Shown here piece by piece: positions 7,379-16,681 of a stretch of DNA of 64,000 nucleotides; position 1 is the first letter of the stretch; every line of letters starts with the position of its first letter. Location of the stretch: NCBI RefSeq assembly GCF_033343995.1, contig NZ_CP137573.1, forward strand, positions 3,195,001-3,259,000, given 5' to 3'. A program made the position numbers and the translations under genes. Origin of the DNA: Streptomyces sp. HUAS YS2. GTDB lineage: Bacteria > Actinomycetota > Actinomycetes > Streptomycetales > Streptomycetaceae. Below the pieces are notes generated by a model, which saw only the letters and a list, made by a program, of their open reading frames with translations, did no database searches and was not told the DNA's origin.

Positions 7379-9007
7379 TCAGCCCCGCACCTCCGCCGCC
7401 AGCGCTCGGAACGTCGGCCAGTCCATGGTCGGGCGGCGGGCGTCCCAGAGTTTCTGGGCCGTGGCCGTCACGGGGAGGCGGATGCCGGCCGCGACCTGGG
7501 TCTGGGTCTGGGCGGTGGCGCGGTCGCACCAGACGGCGAAGCGGCCGCCGAGGATCAGGGGGTCGTAGCCGGCCGCGACCGGCGTCGTGCCGCGCAGGAC
7601 GCGGGGGGTCCACTCCTCGTAGATGGCCCGGCCGGTGGGGTACTTGAACTGATTGGGCTCGCCGAGGACGTAGTAGAGGTACTTGTCGTTCAGGTTCACG
7701 ACCTTGCGGCCCTCCGCCAGGTACTCCGACGGCGGGCGGGCGCCGATCTCCGTGCCGGTCCAGTACTCGACCTCGATACGCCGGTCCGCGCTCACCCGGC
7801 CGCCCCGGAAGAACCCGTCGTTCCACGCCTTCGCCGTCTTGCCGGCGCCCCGCACCACCGCCGCCCGGTCGTTCAGCCAGCCCTCGGCCAGGTCCGCGAC
7901 GCTCGCCCCCGCCCCGTACTTTGCCGTCGCCGCGCTCGCCAGCTGCGGGTACGAGGCGGCCGGGTCCCGCACCGTCAGCGCCTGGTACTCGTCCGCGCCG
8001 ACGTGGAACCAGCCGCCGGGGAACAGCGCCGCGTACTCGCGGAGCAGGTCGTCGACGATCCCCGCCGACTCGGGCTTCGAGATGTCGATCGCGCCCTGCC
8101 GCGGCACCCCCTGCACGTTGCGCAGCTGGAGGTCGGGGTGGGCCCTCAGGACCGCGCCGAGGTGTCCGGGCGAGTCGACCTCCGGCACGACCGTGATGTG
8201 CAGGCTCGCCGCGAGGGCGATGATGCGCCGCACCTCGGCCTTGGTGAGGTGCTCGGCGGAGACGATCTCCGGGTGGCTGTCCGAGGCGATCCGGAAGCCC
8301 TGGTCGTCGGCGAAGTGCAGCTCGAACTGGTTGAGCTTGAGGTCCGCGATCTCGCGCAGCCGGGCCTCGATCCAGCCCGCGGTGAAGAACTTGCGGGCGA
8401 TGTCGACCTGGAGGCCGCGCTGCGGCTTCGCGGGCCGGTCGCGGATCACGCCCTCGGGGACCACCCCGGCGGACCGTACGGCCTGCTTCACCGTGCGGGT
8501 GCCGTAGAAGACGCCGGCCTGGTCCGGGCCGGTGATCCGGACGTTTCCGCCGGTGGCGGTCAGGGTGTACGACTCCGGCGCGCCGCTCCCGCCGAGCGCC
8601 AGCTCGATGTCGTGGGGTCCGGCCGCGACCGTCCCCCGGAAGGCGACCTTCAGCTCGCCCGCGAGCAGCTTCCCCTCGTCGGTGAGCGCCTCGCTGCCGG
8701 CGGCGACGACGATTCCGGCCGCCGGGCCGGGACTCCAGCCGGGGCCGCGGGCGGGTCGGTGCTCCTGCACGGCGGGGATGGTGCGCGGCGCCGTGGAGAG
8801 CGGGTAGGTGCGGGTCGGCGTGGGCGTGGGCGTCGGCGAGGGCGCGGCGGAGGTCGCCGGGCTCGACGCCGCCGAGCCGGTCGGTGTCGGCGTCCCGCCG
8901 GCGCCGGCGTCCGGCGCGCCGTTCGAACAGGCCGCCACGCCGGCCGTCGCCAGCACGGCGGCCATCAGCACCGGGCCGGTCCGCCGGCCGCGTATGAGAT
9001 ACCGCAT
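7379..9007 (-). CDS. Secreted beta-N-acetylhexosaminidase, GH20 family (lipoprotein)
   Basis: 542 residues. The N-terminal lipoprotein signal ends in LATAGVAACS (lipobox Cys about residue 27) and is followed by a Thr/Pro-rich linker with TPTPTPT repeats. A GH20 accessory beta domain comes next (about 85-200), then the catalytic TIM barrel, opening with KPQRGLQVDIARKF and holding the acid/base pair Asp-Glu in HVGADEYQ. A later segment with Trp and Asp residues (VEYWTGTEIG) fits the substrate pocket. It should release terminal GlcNAc from chitin or peptidoglycan fragments outside the cell. GAGGA lies 9 bases before ATG 9007; a GTG at 9010 is equally possible. No DasR-type operator (TGGTCTAGACCA) was seen upstream. 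Confidence 0.92.
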   Translation of the reverse strand: MRYLIRGRRTGPVLMAAVLATAGVAACSNGAPDAGAGGTPTPTGSAASSPATSAAPSPTPTPTPTRTYPLSTAPRTIPAVQEHRPARGPGWSPGPAAGIVVAAGSEALTDEGKLLAGELKVAFRGTVAAGPHDIELALGGSGAPESYTLTATGGNVRITGPDQAGVFYGTRTVKQAVRSAGVVPEGVIRDRPAKPQRGLQVDIARKFFTAGWIEARLREIADLKLNQFELHFADDQGFRIASDSHPEIVSAEHLTKAEVRRIIALAASLHITVVPEVDSPGHLGAVLRAHPDLQLRNVQGVPRQGAIDISKPESAGIVDDLLREYAALFPGGWFHVGADEYQALTVRDPAASYPQLASAATAKYGAGASVADLAEGWLNDRAAVVRGAGKTAKAWNDGFFRGGRVSADRRIEVEYWTGTEIGARPPSEYLAEGRKVVNLNDKYLYYVLGEPNQFKYPTGRAIYEEWTPRVLRGTTPVAAGYDPLILGGRFAVWCDRATAQTQTQVAAGIRLPVTATAQKLWDARRPTMDWPTFRALAAEVRG

Positions 9008-9212
9008 CACTCGGCATCCTCCCCCGAACGGCCCTTACCGGCCATTCGGGGCATTTTCGGCAATTCACTCCATCGCGGCGCCGCGTACGTCCACCCCAGG
9101 TTCCGAAACCCTCCCTTCCGGGTGAAATTCGCGCATCCGTCGGACAGTTCCCCCGACCCGTCGATAGCGTTGCGCCACATCCACCTCACCTCTCCCGCGT
9201 TCGGAGCTTCCG

Positions 9213-9752
9213 CTGACCAGCGACACCCATGCCTGCTCCAGGAACCCGGTCCCACCCGCCATACCTGCCCAGCACGGCGACACACGGCACCCCGGCGGCC
9301 TCGCCGGTTTCAACGCCGCCCCGCACGCCGCCGCCGCGGCCACGCTGCTGGCCTGCTGCGGCAGCCGCCGCTGGGCCGAGCGGATCGCCGCCCACCGCCC
9401 GTACCCGACGGTCGACGCGCTGCTCGCCGCCGCCGACGAGGCCGGCTACGACCTCTCCTCGCCCGACCTCGACGAGGCCCTGGCCCACGAGTCCACGGCC
9501 GCGCCGGCCCTCGGCACGCCGCCCGCCGCGCTGACCGCGCTGCGCGCCGCGCACGCCGCGTACGAGAGCACCTTCGGACACGCGTTCGTCATCAGCCTGG
9601 ACGGAGTGCTCCCGGACGAGCGGCTCGACCAGGTCCTTGCCGGGATCCGGTCACGTCTCGGCAACGAAAGGGACGAGGAGCGGTCGGTGGCCGCCGACGA
9701 GCTGCGCCGGCTGGCCCGCGCCCGGCTCACCCGTTCGGTCGCAGGTCCGTGA
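9213..9752 (+). CDS. OHCU-decarboxylase-like protein with apparent CTG start
   Basis: A 179-codon frame with Streptomyces-like codon use and clear similarity in pattern to 2-oxo-4-hydroxy-4-carboxy-5-ureidoimidazoline decarboxylase (UraD, urate degradation): GLAGFNAAPH, LLACCGSRRWAERI, HRPYP, ALRAAHAAYESTFGHAF. The frame is open from a TAG at 9165 to the TGA at 9750, yet contains no ATG, GTG or TTG before the last quarter. The CTG at 9213 has GGAG 6 bases upstream and gives the expected N-terminus, so I take it as the start; a frameshift or sequencing error is the alternative. The catalytic His motif (HPxIG) and the SxxEQ motif of true enzymes are missing, so activity is doubtful. Confidence 0.7.
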   Translation: MTSDTHACSRNPVPPAIPAQHGDTRHPGGLAGFNAAPHAAAAATLLACCGSRRWAERIAAHRPYPTVDALLAAADEAGYDLSSPDLDEALAHESTAAPALGTPPAALTALRAAHAAYESTFGHAFVISLDGVLPDERLDQVLAGIRSRLGNERDEERSVAADELRRLARARLTRSVAGP

Positions 9753-9945
9753 GTTCGTCCGGAATACGGGCGTTCCAGGGCCGAGTGATAGCCCGTCCGT
9801 GCCTGTTTGATCACACTGGCGGACCCCGCGCGAGCGAACCGACAAGTCGTCGCTACGATGACCGGGGCCGGTGGACCGTACCCGGCCGGGTCAGACCGAC
9901 ACTGAAGCCGGCCGACCCTGATCCCCGCTCCCGGAGGGTTTTTCC

Positions 9946-10326
9946 GTGCCGGCTGGAACGCTGTACCGCGGCCGGGAAGGAATGTGGAGCTGGGTGGCTC
10001 ATCGAGTCACCGGCGTCCTCATCTTCTTCTTCCTGTTCGTACACGTGCTGGACACCGCTCTCGTCCGCGTCTCCCCCGAGGCGTACGACGAGGTCGTCGC
10101 GACCTACAAGACGCCGATCGTCGCTCTTCTGGAGTACGGCCTGGTCGCCGCCATCCTCTTCCACGCGCTGAACGGCCTTCGGGTCATCGCCGTGGACTTC
10201 TGGTCCAAGGGCCCGCGCTACCAGAAGCAGATGCTCTGGACCGTCGTGGGCGTCTGGGTGGTCCTGATGGCGGGCTCGCTGTACCCCGTCCTCGGCCACG
10301 CCGCACGTGAACTGTTCGGGAGCTGA
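9946..10326 (+). CDS. sdhC: Succinate dehydrogenase cytochrome b subunit
   Basis: 126 residues from GTG, with GGAGGG about 9 bases upstream. Three hydrophobic helices (LIFFFLFVHVLDTAL, VALLEYGLVAAILFHAL, WTVVGVWVVLMAGSLY) form part of the membrane anchor of complex II. His residues in FLFVHVLD and LFHALNGLR are candidate heme ligands. It is the first gene of the sdhCDAB operon and passes electrons from succinate to menaquinone with SdhD. The upstream region has a possible -10 (TACGAT at 9854-9859) but no convincing -35. Confidence 0.95.
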   Translation: MPAGTLYRGREGMWSWVAHRVTGVLIFFFLFVHVLDTALVRVSPEAYDEVVATYKTPIVALLEYGLVAAILFHALNGLRVIAVDFWSKGPRYQKQMLWTVVGVWVVLMAGSLYPVLGHAARELFGS

Positions 10327-10334
10327 CGCCAGAA

Positions 10335-10811
10335 ATGTCTGCTGACACCACCTCCGCGATCGGTCCCGTCGAAGGCGCCGCCGCCTACGACGTGGAGAAC
10401 CCGGCCCCGTACATCGAGGCCCCCCGCAAGCGCACCGGCAAGACCCCGCGCGCGACCCGCGGCAACTTCGAGATGGCCGCATGGCTCTTCATGCGCCTGT
10501 CCGGCGTCGTCCTCGTCGTGCTGGTTCTCGGCCACCTGCTGATCCAGCTCTTCCTGGACGGCGGCGTCTCCAAGATCGGCTTCGCCTTCGTGGCCGGCCG
10601 CTGGGCGTCCCCGTTCTGGCAGACCTGGGACCTGCTGATGCTGTGGCTCGCCATGCTGCACGGCGCCAACGGCCTCCGTACCGTCATCAACGACTACGCG
10701 GAGCGCCCGAACACGCGCCTGTGGCTCAAGGGCCTGCTGTACACCGCCACGGTGTTCACCATCCTTCTGGGCACGCTGGTGATCTTCACCTTCGACCCGA
10801 ACATCCGCTAG
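10335..10811 (+). CDS. sdhD: Succinate dehydrogenase hydrophobic membrane anchor subunit
   Basis: 158 residues. A polar N-terminal 50 residues precede three membrane helices (RLSGVVLVVLVLGHLLIQLF, WDLLMLWLAMLHGANGL, ATVFTILLGTLVIFTF). The conserved His in MLHGANGLR matches the second heme or quinone-site ligand. It begins 8 bases after sdhC and leads into sdhA after 25 bases, so the operon is transcribed as one unit. Confidence 0.95.
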   Translation: MSADTTSAIGPVEGAAAYDVENPAPYIEAPRKRTGKTPRATRGNFEMAAWLFMRLSGVVLVVLVLGHLLIQLFLDGGVSKIGFAFVAGRWASPFWQTWDLLMLWLAMLHGANGLRTVINDYAERPNTRLWLKGLLYTATVFTILLGTLVIFTFDPNIR

Positions 10812-10836
10812 GCACGGGGCTGAGGTAATCCACGTC

Positions 10837-12591
10837 ATGAAGATCCACAAGTACGACACCGTCATCGTCGGCGCCGGCGGCGCCGGCATGCGCGCCGCCA
10901 TCGAGGCGACGAAGCGCAGCCGCACCGCCGTGCTGACGAAGCTGTACCCGACCCGCTCCCACACGGGCGCCGCGCAGGGCGGCATGGCCGCCGCGCTGGC
11001 CAACGTGGAGGAGGACAACTGGGAGTGGCACACCTTCGACACGGTCAAGGGTGGTGACTACCTGGTCGACCAGGACGCCGCCGAGATCCTGGCGAAGGAG
11101 GCCATCGACGCCGTCCTCGACCTGGAGAAGATGGGTCTGCCGTTCAACCGGACCCCGAACGGCACCATCGACCAGCGCCGCTTCGGCGGTCACTCGCGCA
11201 ACCACGGCGAGGCCCCGGTCCGCCGGTCCTGCTACGCCGCGGACCGCACCGGCCACATGATCCTCCAGACGCTGTACCAGAACTGCGTCAAGGAGGGCGT
11301 GGAGTTCTTCAACGAGTTCTACGTCCTGGACCAGCTGATCACCGAGGTCGACGGCGTCAAGAAGTCCGCCGGCGTCGTCGCGTACGAGCTGGCCACCGGC
11401 GAGATCCACATCTTCCAGGCCAAGGCCGTGATCTACGCGTCCGGCGGCACCGGCAAGTTCTTCAAGGTGACCTCGAACGCGCACACCCTGACCGGCGACG
11501 GCCAGGCGGCCTGCTACCGGCGCGGGCTGCCGCTGGAGGACATGGAGTTCTTCCAGTTCCACCCGACGGGCATCTGGCGCATGGGCATCCTGCTGACGGA
11601 GGGCGCCCGTGGTGAGGGCGGCATCCTCCGCAACAAGGACGGCGAGCGCTTCATGGAGAAGTACGCGCCGGTCATGAAGGACCTCGCGTCCCGTGACGTC
11701 GTCTCGCGCTCCATCTACACGGAGATCCGCGAGGGCCGCGGCTGCGGTCCCGAGGGCGACCACGTCTACCTGGACCTGACGCACCTCCCGCCGGAGCAGC
11801 TCGACGCCAAGCTCCCGGACATCACCGAGTTCGCGCGCACCTACCTCGGCATCGAGCCCTACACGGACCCGATCCCGATCCAGCCCACCGCGCACTACGC
11901 CATGGGCGGCATCCCGACCAACGTCGAGGGTGAGGTTCTCAGCGACAACACCACCGTCGTCCCGGGCCTGTACGCGGCCGGCGAGGTCGCCTGTGTCTCC
12001 GTGCACGGTGCCAACCGCCTCGGCACCAACTCGCTGCTCGACATCAACGTGTTCGGCAAGCGCTCCGGCATCGCCGCCGCCGAGTACGCCGCCAAGCACG
12101 ACTTCGTCGAGCTGCCGGAGAACCCGGAGTCGCTCGTCGTCGAGACGATCGAGAAGCTCCGCAACTCCACCGGCAACGAGCGGGTGGCCGACATCCGTCG
12201 TGAGCTGCAGGAGACGATGGACGCCAACGTGATGGTGTTCCGTACCGAGCAGACCATCAAGACGGCCGTCGAGAAGATCGCCGAGCTGCGCGAGCGCTAC
12301 GAGAACGTGTCCATCCAGGACAAGGGCAAGCGCTTCAACACCGACCTCCTGGAGGCCGTCGAGCTGGGCAACCTGCTCGAGCTGGCCGAGGTCATGGCCG
12401 TCTCGGCCCTGGCGCGCAAGGAGTCCCGCGGCGGTCACTACCGCGAGGACTACCCGAACCGCGACGACGTCAACTTCATGCGCCACACGATGGCGTACCG
12501 CGAGGTCGGCGAGGACGGCTCCGAGACCGTGCGTCTCGACTACAAGCCGGTCGTCCAGACCCGCTACCAGCCGATGGAGCGTAAGTACTGA
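10837..12591 (+). CDS. sdhA: Succinate dehydrogenase flavoprotein subunit
   Basis: 584 residues, normal for the family. The N-terminal FAD dinucleotide fold is VIVGAGGAGMRAAIEA. The His expected to carry covalent FAD lies in TRSHTGAAQGG. Active-site segments are FFQFHPTGI, an Arg-rich EGARGEGG and the C-terminal HGANRLGTNSLLD. It oxidises succinate to fumarate in the TCA cycle on the inner membrane face. Its stop overlaps the sdhB start by one base (TGATG), giving coupled translation of the two soluble subunits. Confidence 0.98.
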   Translation: MKIHKYDTVIVGAGGAGMRAAIEATKRSRTAVLTKLYPTRSHTGAAQGGMAAALANVEEDNWEWHTFDTVKGGDYLVDQDAAEILAKEAIDAVLDLEKMGLPFNRTPNGTIDQRRFGGHSRNHGEAPVRRSCYAADRTGHMILQTLYQNCVKEGVEFFNEFYVLDQLITEVDGVKKSAGVVAYELATGEIHIFQAKAVIYASGGTGKFFKVTSNAHTLTGDGQAACYRRGLPLEDMEFFQFHPTGIWRMGILLTEGARGEGGILRNKDGERFMEKYAPVMKDLASRDVVSRSIYTEIREGRGCGPEGDHVYLDLTHLPPEQLDAKLPDITEFARTYLGIEPYTDPIPIQPTAHYAMGGIPTNVEGEVLSDNTTVVPGLYAAGEVACVSVHGANRLGTNSLLDINVFGKRSGIAAAEYAAKHDFVELPENPESLVVETIEKLRNSTGNERVADIRRELQETMDANVMVFRTEQTIKTAVEKIAELRERYENVSIQDKGKRFNTDLLEAVELGNLLELAEVMAVSALARKESRGGHYREDYPNRDDVNFMRHTMAYREVGEDGSETVRLDYKPVVQTRYQPMERKY

Positions 12592-13349
12592 TGGCTACCC
12601 CCGTACTGGACAAGGTCGAGGCGGAGGCCGCCGCCTCCCCGTACATCACGGTCACCTTCCGGATCCGCCGCTTCAACCCCGAGGTCTCGGACGCGGCGGT
12701 CTGGGAGGACTTCCAGCTCGAGATCGACCCGAAGGAGCGTGTGCTCGACGGTCTCCACAAGATCAAGTGGGACCTGGACGGCACGCTGACCTTCCGTCGC
12801 TCGTGCGCGCACGGCATCTGCGGCTCGGACGCGATGCGGATCAACGGCAAGAACAGGCTCGCCTGCAAGACGCTGATCAAGGACATCAACCCCGAGAAGC
12901 CGATCACCATCGAGGCCATCAAGGGCCTCACGGTGATGAAGGACCTCGTGGTCGACATGGAGCCGTTCTTCCAGGCGTACCGGGACGTCATGCCGTTCCT
13001 GGTCACCAAGGGCAACGAGCCGACCCGCGAGCGCCTGCAGTCCGCCGAGAACCGCGAGCGCTTCGACGACACCACCAAGTGCATCCTGTGCGCCGCGTGC
13101 ACGTCGTCCTGCCCGGTCTTCTGGAACGACGGCCAGTACTTCGGTCCGGCCGCGATCGTCAACGCGCACCGCTTCATCTTCGACTCGCGTGACGAGGCGG
13201 GCGAGCAGCGCCTGGAGATCCTGAACGACAAGGACGGTGTGTGGCGCTGCCGCACCACGTTCAACTGCACCGACGCCTGCCCGCGTGGCATCGAGGTCAC
13301 CAAGGCGATCCAGGAAGTGAAGCGCGCGCTGATCACGCGTCGCTTCTGA
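12591..13349 (+). CDS. sdhB: Succinate dehydrogenase iron-sulfur subunit
   Basis: 252 residues. Cysteines for the 2Fe-2S cluster lie in SCAHGICGSDAM and the following RLAC. Those for the 4Fe-4S and 3Fe-4S clusters lie in CILCAACTSSCP and NCTDACPRGI. The protein wires SdhA electrons to the SdhCD quinone site. It is the last gene of the operon, followed 20 bases later by a terminator hairpin. Confidence 0.98.
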   Translation: MATPVLDKVEAEAAASPYITVTFRIRRFNPEVSDAAVWEDFQLEIDPKERVLDGLHKIKWDLDGTLTFRRSCAHGICGSDAMRINGKNRLACKTLIKDINPEKPITIEAIKGLTVMKDLVVDMEPFFQAYRDVMPFLVTKGNEPTRERLQSAENRERFDDTTKCILCAACTSSCPVFWNDGQYFGPAAIVNAHRFIFDSRDEAGEQRLEILNDKDGVWRCRTTFNCTDACPRGIEVTKAIQEVKRALITRRF

Positions 13350-13368
13350 CCGGTCGCCCGGCGCAAGG

Positions 13369-13408
13369 GCCCGCTTCTGTACGCTTCGGCGTGCGGAAGC
13401 GGGCTTTT
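13369..13408 (+). terminator. Terminator of the sdhCDAB operon
   Basis: Stem GCCCGCTTC/GAAGCGGGC (13369-13377 with 13396-13404) has additional partial pairing around a TTCG loop and is followed by TTTT. It is a classical intrinsic terminator. Confidence 0.85.
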
Positions 13409-13430
13409 ACGTTGTGGAGAGCGGGGACTC

Positions 13431-13928
13431 ATGAGCGAGCCGAACCCGTACAAGTCGGACGACGGCGGGTACCAGTGGGGGCCGGACCAGCAGCCGGGTG
13501 TGCCCGGTTACGGCTATCCACAGCAGACGCCGATGCCCGGCGCGCCCGTCCCGCCGCCCTACCCGCCGATGGCGCCGCCCGGCACCGGCCCGACGCTGAG
13601 CCTGGGTGACATCGCGATCGTCGGCGACCAGATCATCACGCCCGCCGGGCCGATGCCGCTCAAGGGCGCGGTGTGGAACGCGGCGGACATGTCGCGGGTG
13701 GAGGAGCGGATCCCGCCGGTCGCTATCGTGCTCGCCGTGGTCTTCTTCCTGTTCTGCCTGCTGGGCCTGTTGTTCCTGCTGATGAAGGAGAAGCAGACCA
13801 CCGGCTACGTCCAGGTGACCGTGACCAGCGGCGGCCGGCACCACTCCACGCTGATCCCGGCCACCACGCCCGACACCTTCTTCTGGGTGATGGGTCAGAT
13901 CAACTACGCCCGGACGCTGAGCATCTGA
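13431..13928 (+). CDS. Small single-pass membrane protein with Pro/Gly/Tyr-rich N-terminus
   Basis: 165 residues. The first 60 are a low-complexity PGYGYPQQTP type segment. One membrane helix (AIVLAVVFFLFCLLGLLFLLM, about residues 97-117) follows, then a 45-residue C-terminal beta-rich tail (TTGYVQVTVTSGGRHHST). This layout is common in Streptomyces membrane proteins of unknown function, and the N-terminal segment resembles that of the RDD protein at 45327. It starts just after the sdh terminator and is convergent with the DUF4132 gene, 9 bases away. Confidence 0.75.
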   Translation: MSEPNPYKSDDGGYQWGPDQQPGVPGYGYPQQTPMPGAPVPPPYPPMAPPGTGPTLSLGDIAIVGDQIITPAGPMPLKGAVWNAADMSRVEERIPPVAIVLAVVFFLFCLLGLLFLLMKEKQTTGYVQVTVTSGGRHHSTLIPATTPDTFFWVMGQINYARTLSI

Positions 13929-13937
13929 CCCCTCGTC

Positions 13938-16388
13938 TCATCCGAGCTGACTGAGGATCGTCGGGTCGGTGATCGACGTGTCGTCCGCGAGGAGCATCGC
14001 CTTGCTGAGGACGATCGCGAGCATTCCGTCGCCCTCGTACGGCAGCGGGCCCGCGGCGACCGCCGCCTTGGCGGTGGACTTCGGGACGATGCACAGATAG
14101 CGGTCGTGCGGCGCGATCAGCACGTTGCCCGAGCCGAGGTGGATCCGGTACGTGTGCAGCGCACCGCGCACGTGCAGGAACCGGCCCTCGACGGTGCACC
14201 GTTCGCCGATCGCGAGCCGGGGCACCAGGCGGGCGAGCAGCTCGCGGCGGGTCTCGGCGCTCTGCGAGAGCTCGCCGAAGCCGTACCGCTCCCAGTAGTC
14301 GCGGTGCCGACCTCCCGGGCCGCCGTCCTGCCACGTCGGGTCGTTGCCGACGCCGGCCACGCCGACGAACAGGTCGACGTCGCGCAGGACTTCGGTGAGC
14401 ACCTGCTCCGGTATCCGCTCCAGCGGCAGCGGATCGGACGCGGTGGTGTACCGACCGCCGCCCGCGTGGGCCCAGTTGTGCTCCGCGTCCAGTCGATGGA
14501 AGCGGACCTGATCGGTGGCGACCCGGTCGTAGGCGTACGAGGTCGTGAGGTCGCCGTCCTGGTCGCCGCCGACCCCCTCCACCCAGTACTCGGCGCGCAG
14601 ACCCCACTCGGGCAGCTCGCGGTACAGCGGGGGGTACGAGTCGTCGACGGCCAGCCGCAGCTTCGCCGTCCAGCCGCGCTGTACGGCCAGGGCGTTGAGC
14701 TGGTACTGGCGCAGGACGTGCCCGGCGAAGCGGTTGGAGTACGTGGCGGTCGCGCGCTCGGCGTCGGTGAGCGGGTACACCTCGCGGTGCGCCTGCTTGA
14801 ACGGCTGCGTGACGCCGAGCTGTTCGAGTCGGTCACGGCAGGCGCTGATCTCCTCGGCGGGGCGGCCGACGGGGTGCCAGAGGGTGACGGTCGCGGTGCG
14901 CGTCGGGCACACCGGGTCGCCCCGGAGGGTGCGCAGGTCGGTTCCGTCGAAGAGGACCGGGGTCTCGCCGCCGACGGCCCAGATCAGCCGGCGGGCGAGC
15001 GTGCCGACGAGCGGGTGGTCGAGGATCCGCTCGCGCCAGGTCCAGAAGTTCCAGCTGCGGCGGGCGAGGAACTGCCGGTCCAGGCGGTCGCTCTGCGCGG
15101 TCAGCATCTTCTCGATGTCCTTGAGGGACGCCTTGAGTTCCTTGAGCGCGTCGGCGTGGTCACGGCGGACCTCGGCGGGCACGGTCGCGACCTGCCTGCC
15201 CTTGGCGTTGGTCCAGGTGAGCCTCGCCTTGGTGCCTTGCACCTCCAGGAGCCCGTGCGCGTCGCCGAGCCGCACCTCGCGGCGGCCGACGTCGGTGAGT
15301 CCGAAGGCGGGGACGGCCAGCTCCTCGATCTCCGCGCGGCCGACGCCCCGTTCGGCCGCCTTGGCGTCCAGGGCGGCGGTGAGCTGCTTGAGAGTGCCCT
15401 TGAAGGTCACCTTCGCGGAGAGCCGGGCCAGTTCGCCGAGTGCGGCCTCGTCGTCGGTGCGGGCCAGGGCGAGCACGGCCGCGTTGGCGACCTTGGGGCT
15501 GTGCGGGCCGATGCCCGGGACCTTGCGCAGGGAGACCTCGACGAGCCGGCCGAGGGCGCGCACGGCGGCCGGGTCGGCCGGGAGCAGGGACAGCAGCCAG
15601 GCGAGGCCCTTGAGGGCGACCGAGTTGTACGGGTCATAGGTCTTGTTGTGGTCGGTCCAGCCCTCGCGCACGTACAGCTCGATGGTGCGCGGCGCGCCCA
15701 CGAGGCCGATCCAGCGCGCCAGCATGTCGCGCACGGCCTCGGGGCCGCCGGCCTCCGCGGCGAGCGCGAGCGCCTCCTTGTCCCAGGCGACGGTCGGCCG
15801 GGCGGCGGTGGCGGTGAGCAGGTGCGCGAGCAGCCGGGCCGGGGCGTCGGCCATGGCCTGCTCGGCCCAGGGCTCGCCGGGGCTGAGGACGGGGTCCTCG
15901 ATGCGGCCGAGGATCTTCTGGAGGGTCTTGTCCGTCAGGTACGTGCTGTTCTGGCAGCGGCGCAGCAGCGCGACGAAGCCGCCGGGCAGCGGCCGGCCGG
16001 CGTCGAGCTCGCCGCGGGCGAGGGCGACGAGTTCGTTGGTGGCGTAGAACTCGTACGCGGTCCGCAGCTCCTCGATGCGCTTCAGGCGCTCGACGGACAG
16101 CTGGTCGCCGGGCAGGTCCCGGCCCGCGATCCCGGCCAGGGTGAGCACGACCGAGCGGACGTTCTCGGCGTCCGTGCCGCGCTGGTAGCGGGCGACCCAG
16201 GCGCCGACGAGGCGCACGCGCTGCTCCTCGGACAGCCCGCGGACGAGCGCGGGCAGTTCGGCCCGCTCGCCCGACCACCGGTTGTTGTCGATCGTGCCGA
16301 TCCGCACCAGCGTCTCGGCCAGCTCCCCCATGTTGTCCCGGTCGACGATCTCCTGGACCCGGTCGCGTACGTCCTGCGCGTTCATCAT
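13938..16388 (-). CDS. DUF4132 domain protein (paralogue A)
   Basis: 816 residues, cytoplasmic. The N-terminal half is a helical repeat-like region; the C-terminal half is DUF4132, as in E. coli MolR/YehI. A signature shared with the paralogue at 18689 runs TYSNRFAGHVLR, ALRDVDLF-like VLRDVDLFVGVAG, YRIHLGSGNVLI, LCIVPKSTA, LSKAMLLADD and ITDPTILSQL. Biochemical function is unknown; in other proteins this domain accompanies WGR domains and MoxR/VWA genes. ATG 16388 overlaps the upstream small gene's stop by 4 bases (ATGA), so both come from the RecA-NDp-type promoter at 16682-16711. I infer damage-inducible expression from that promoter. Confidence 0.85.
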   Translation of the reverse strand: MMNAQDVRDRVQEIVDRDNMGELAETLVRIGTIDNNRWSGERAELPALVRGLSEEQRVRLVGAWVARYQRGTDAENVRSVVLTLAGIAGRDLPGDQLSVERLKRIEELRTAYEFYATNELVALARGELDAGRPLPGGFVALLRRCQNSTYLTDKTLQKILGRIEDPVLSPGEPWAEQAMADAPARLLAHLLTATAARPTVAWDKEALALAAEAGGPEAVRDMLARWIGLVGAPRTIELYVREGWTDHNKTYDPYNSVALKGLAWLLSLLPADPAAVRALGRLVEVSLRKVPGIGPHSPKVANAAVLALARTDDEAALGELARLSAKVTFKGTLKQLTAALDAKAAERGVGRAEIEELAVPAFGLTDVGRREVRLGDAHGLLEVQGTKARLTWTNAKGRQVATVPAEVRRDHADALKELKASLKDIEKMLTAQSDRLDRQFLARRSWNFWTWRERILDHPLVGTLARRLIWAVGGETPVLFDGTDLRTLRGDPVCPTRTATVTLWHPVGRPAEEISACRDRLEQLGVTQPFKQAHREVYPLTDAERATATYSNRFAGHVLRQYQLNALAVQRGWTAKLRLAVDDSYPPLYRELPEWGLRAEYWVEGVGGDQDGDLTTSYAYDRVATDQVRFHRLDAEHNWAHAGGGRYTTASDPLPLERIPEQVLTEVLRDVDLFVGVAGVGNDPTWQDGGPGGRHRDYWERYGFGELSQSAETRRELLARLVPRLAIGERCTVEGRFLHVRGALHTYRIHLGSGNVLIAPHDRYLCIVPKSTAKAAVAAGPLPYEGDGMLAIVLSKAMLLADDTSITDPTILSQLG

Positions 16389-16681
16389 CCCCCCACCAGC
16401 GGGACCAGCTTGAGGAACGTGACCTCGACGCCCGGGCCCAGTTCCACCGTCTCGTCGAGGTCCTCGACCTGACGGTCCCCCACCAGGACCAGGAAGCCGT
16501 TCCGGCCGAACGCCTCGACCGCGCGGGCGAACTCGCGCTCGGCCTGTTCGGGCGCGGCCTCCTGCGCCACGCGGCGGCGGATCAGCTCGCGCAGCGCGAG
16601 GCGTTCCTCGGTGACGGCCAGGCCCCCGGCCTCGGTCCGCGCCCCTGACGTCGTCTCGTCGACGAACTTCACCATTGCCAT
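16385..16681 (-). CDS. Small conserved protein coupled to DUF4132 gene
   Basis: 98 residues, not recognised. A helical Arg/Glu-rich middle (ALRELIRRRVAQEAAP) precedes a beta-rich C-terminus ending VEVTFLKLVPLVGG. I chose ATG 16681 because the promoter's -10 (TACGCT) ends 8 bases before it, predicting a leaderless message; the upstream TTG at 16711 is part of the -35 element. The 4-base overlap with the DUF4132 gene implies the two products act together. Confidence 0.75.
   Translation of the reverse strand: MAMVKFVDETTSGARTEAGGLAVTEERLALRELIRRRVAQEAAPEQAEREFARAVEAFGRNGFLVLVGDRQVEDLDETVELGPGVEVTFLKLVPLVGG

Noticed and set aside
9008..9212. DasR-type operator for the GH20 gene
   Set aside because: No TGGTCTAGACCA-like sequence in the promoter region.
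7298..10171. Very long open frame on the plus strand across the GH20 and OHCU-like region
   Set aside because: It runs antisense to the GH20 gene and out of frame with the OHCU-like gene; composition is Arg/Gly/Ala shadow typical of high-GC sequence.
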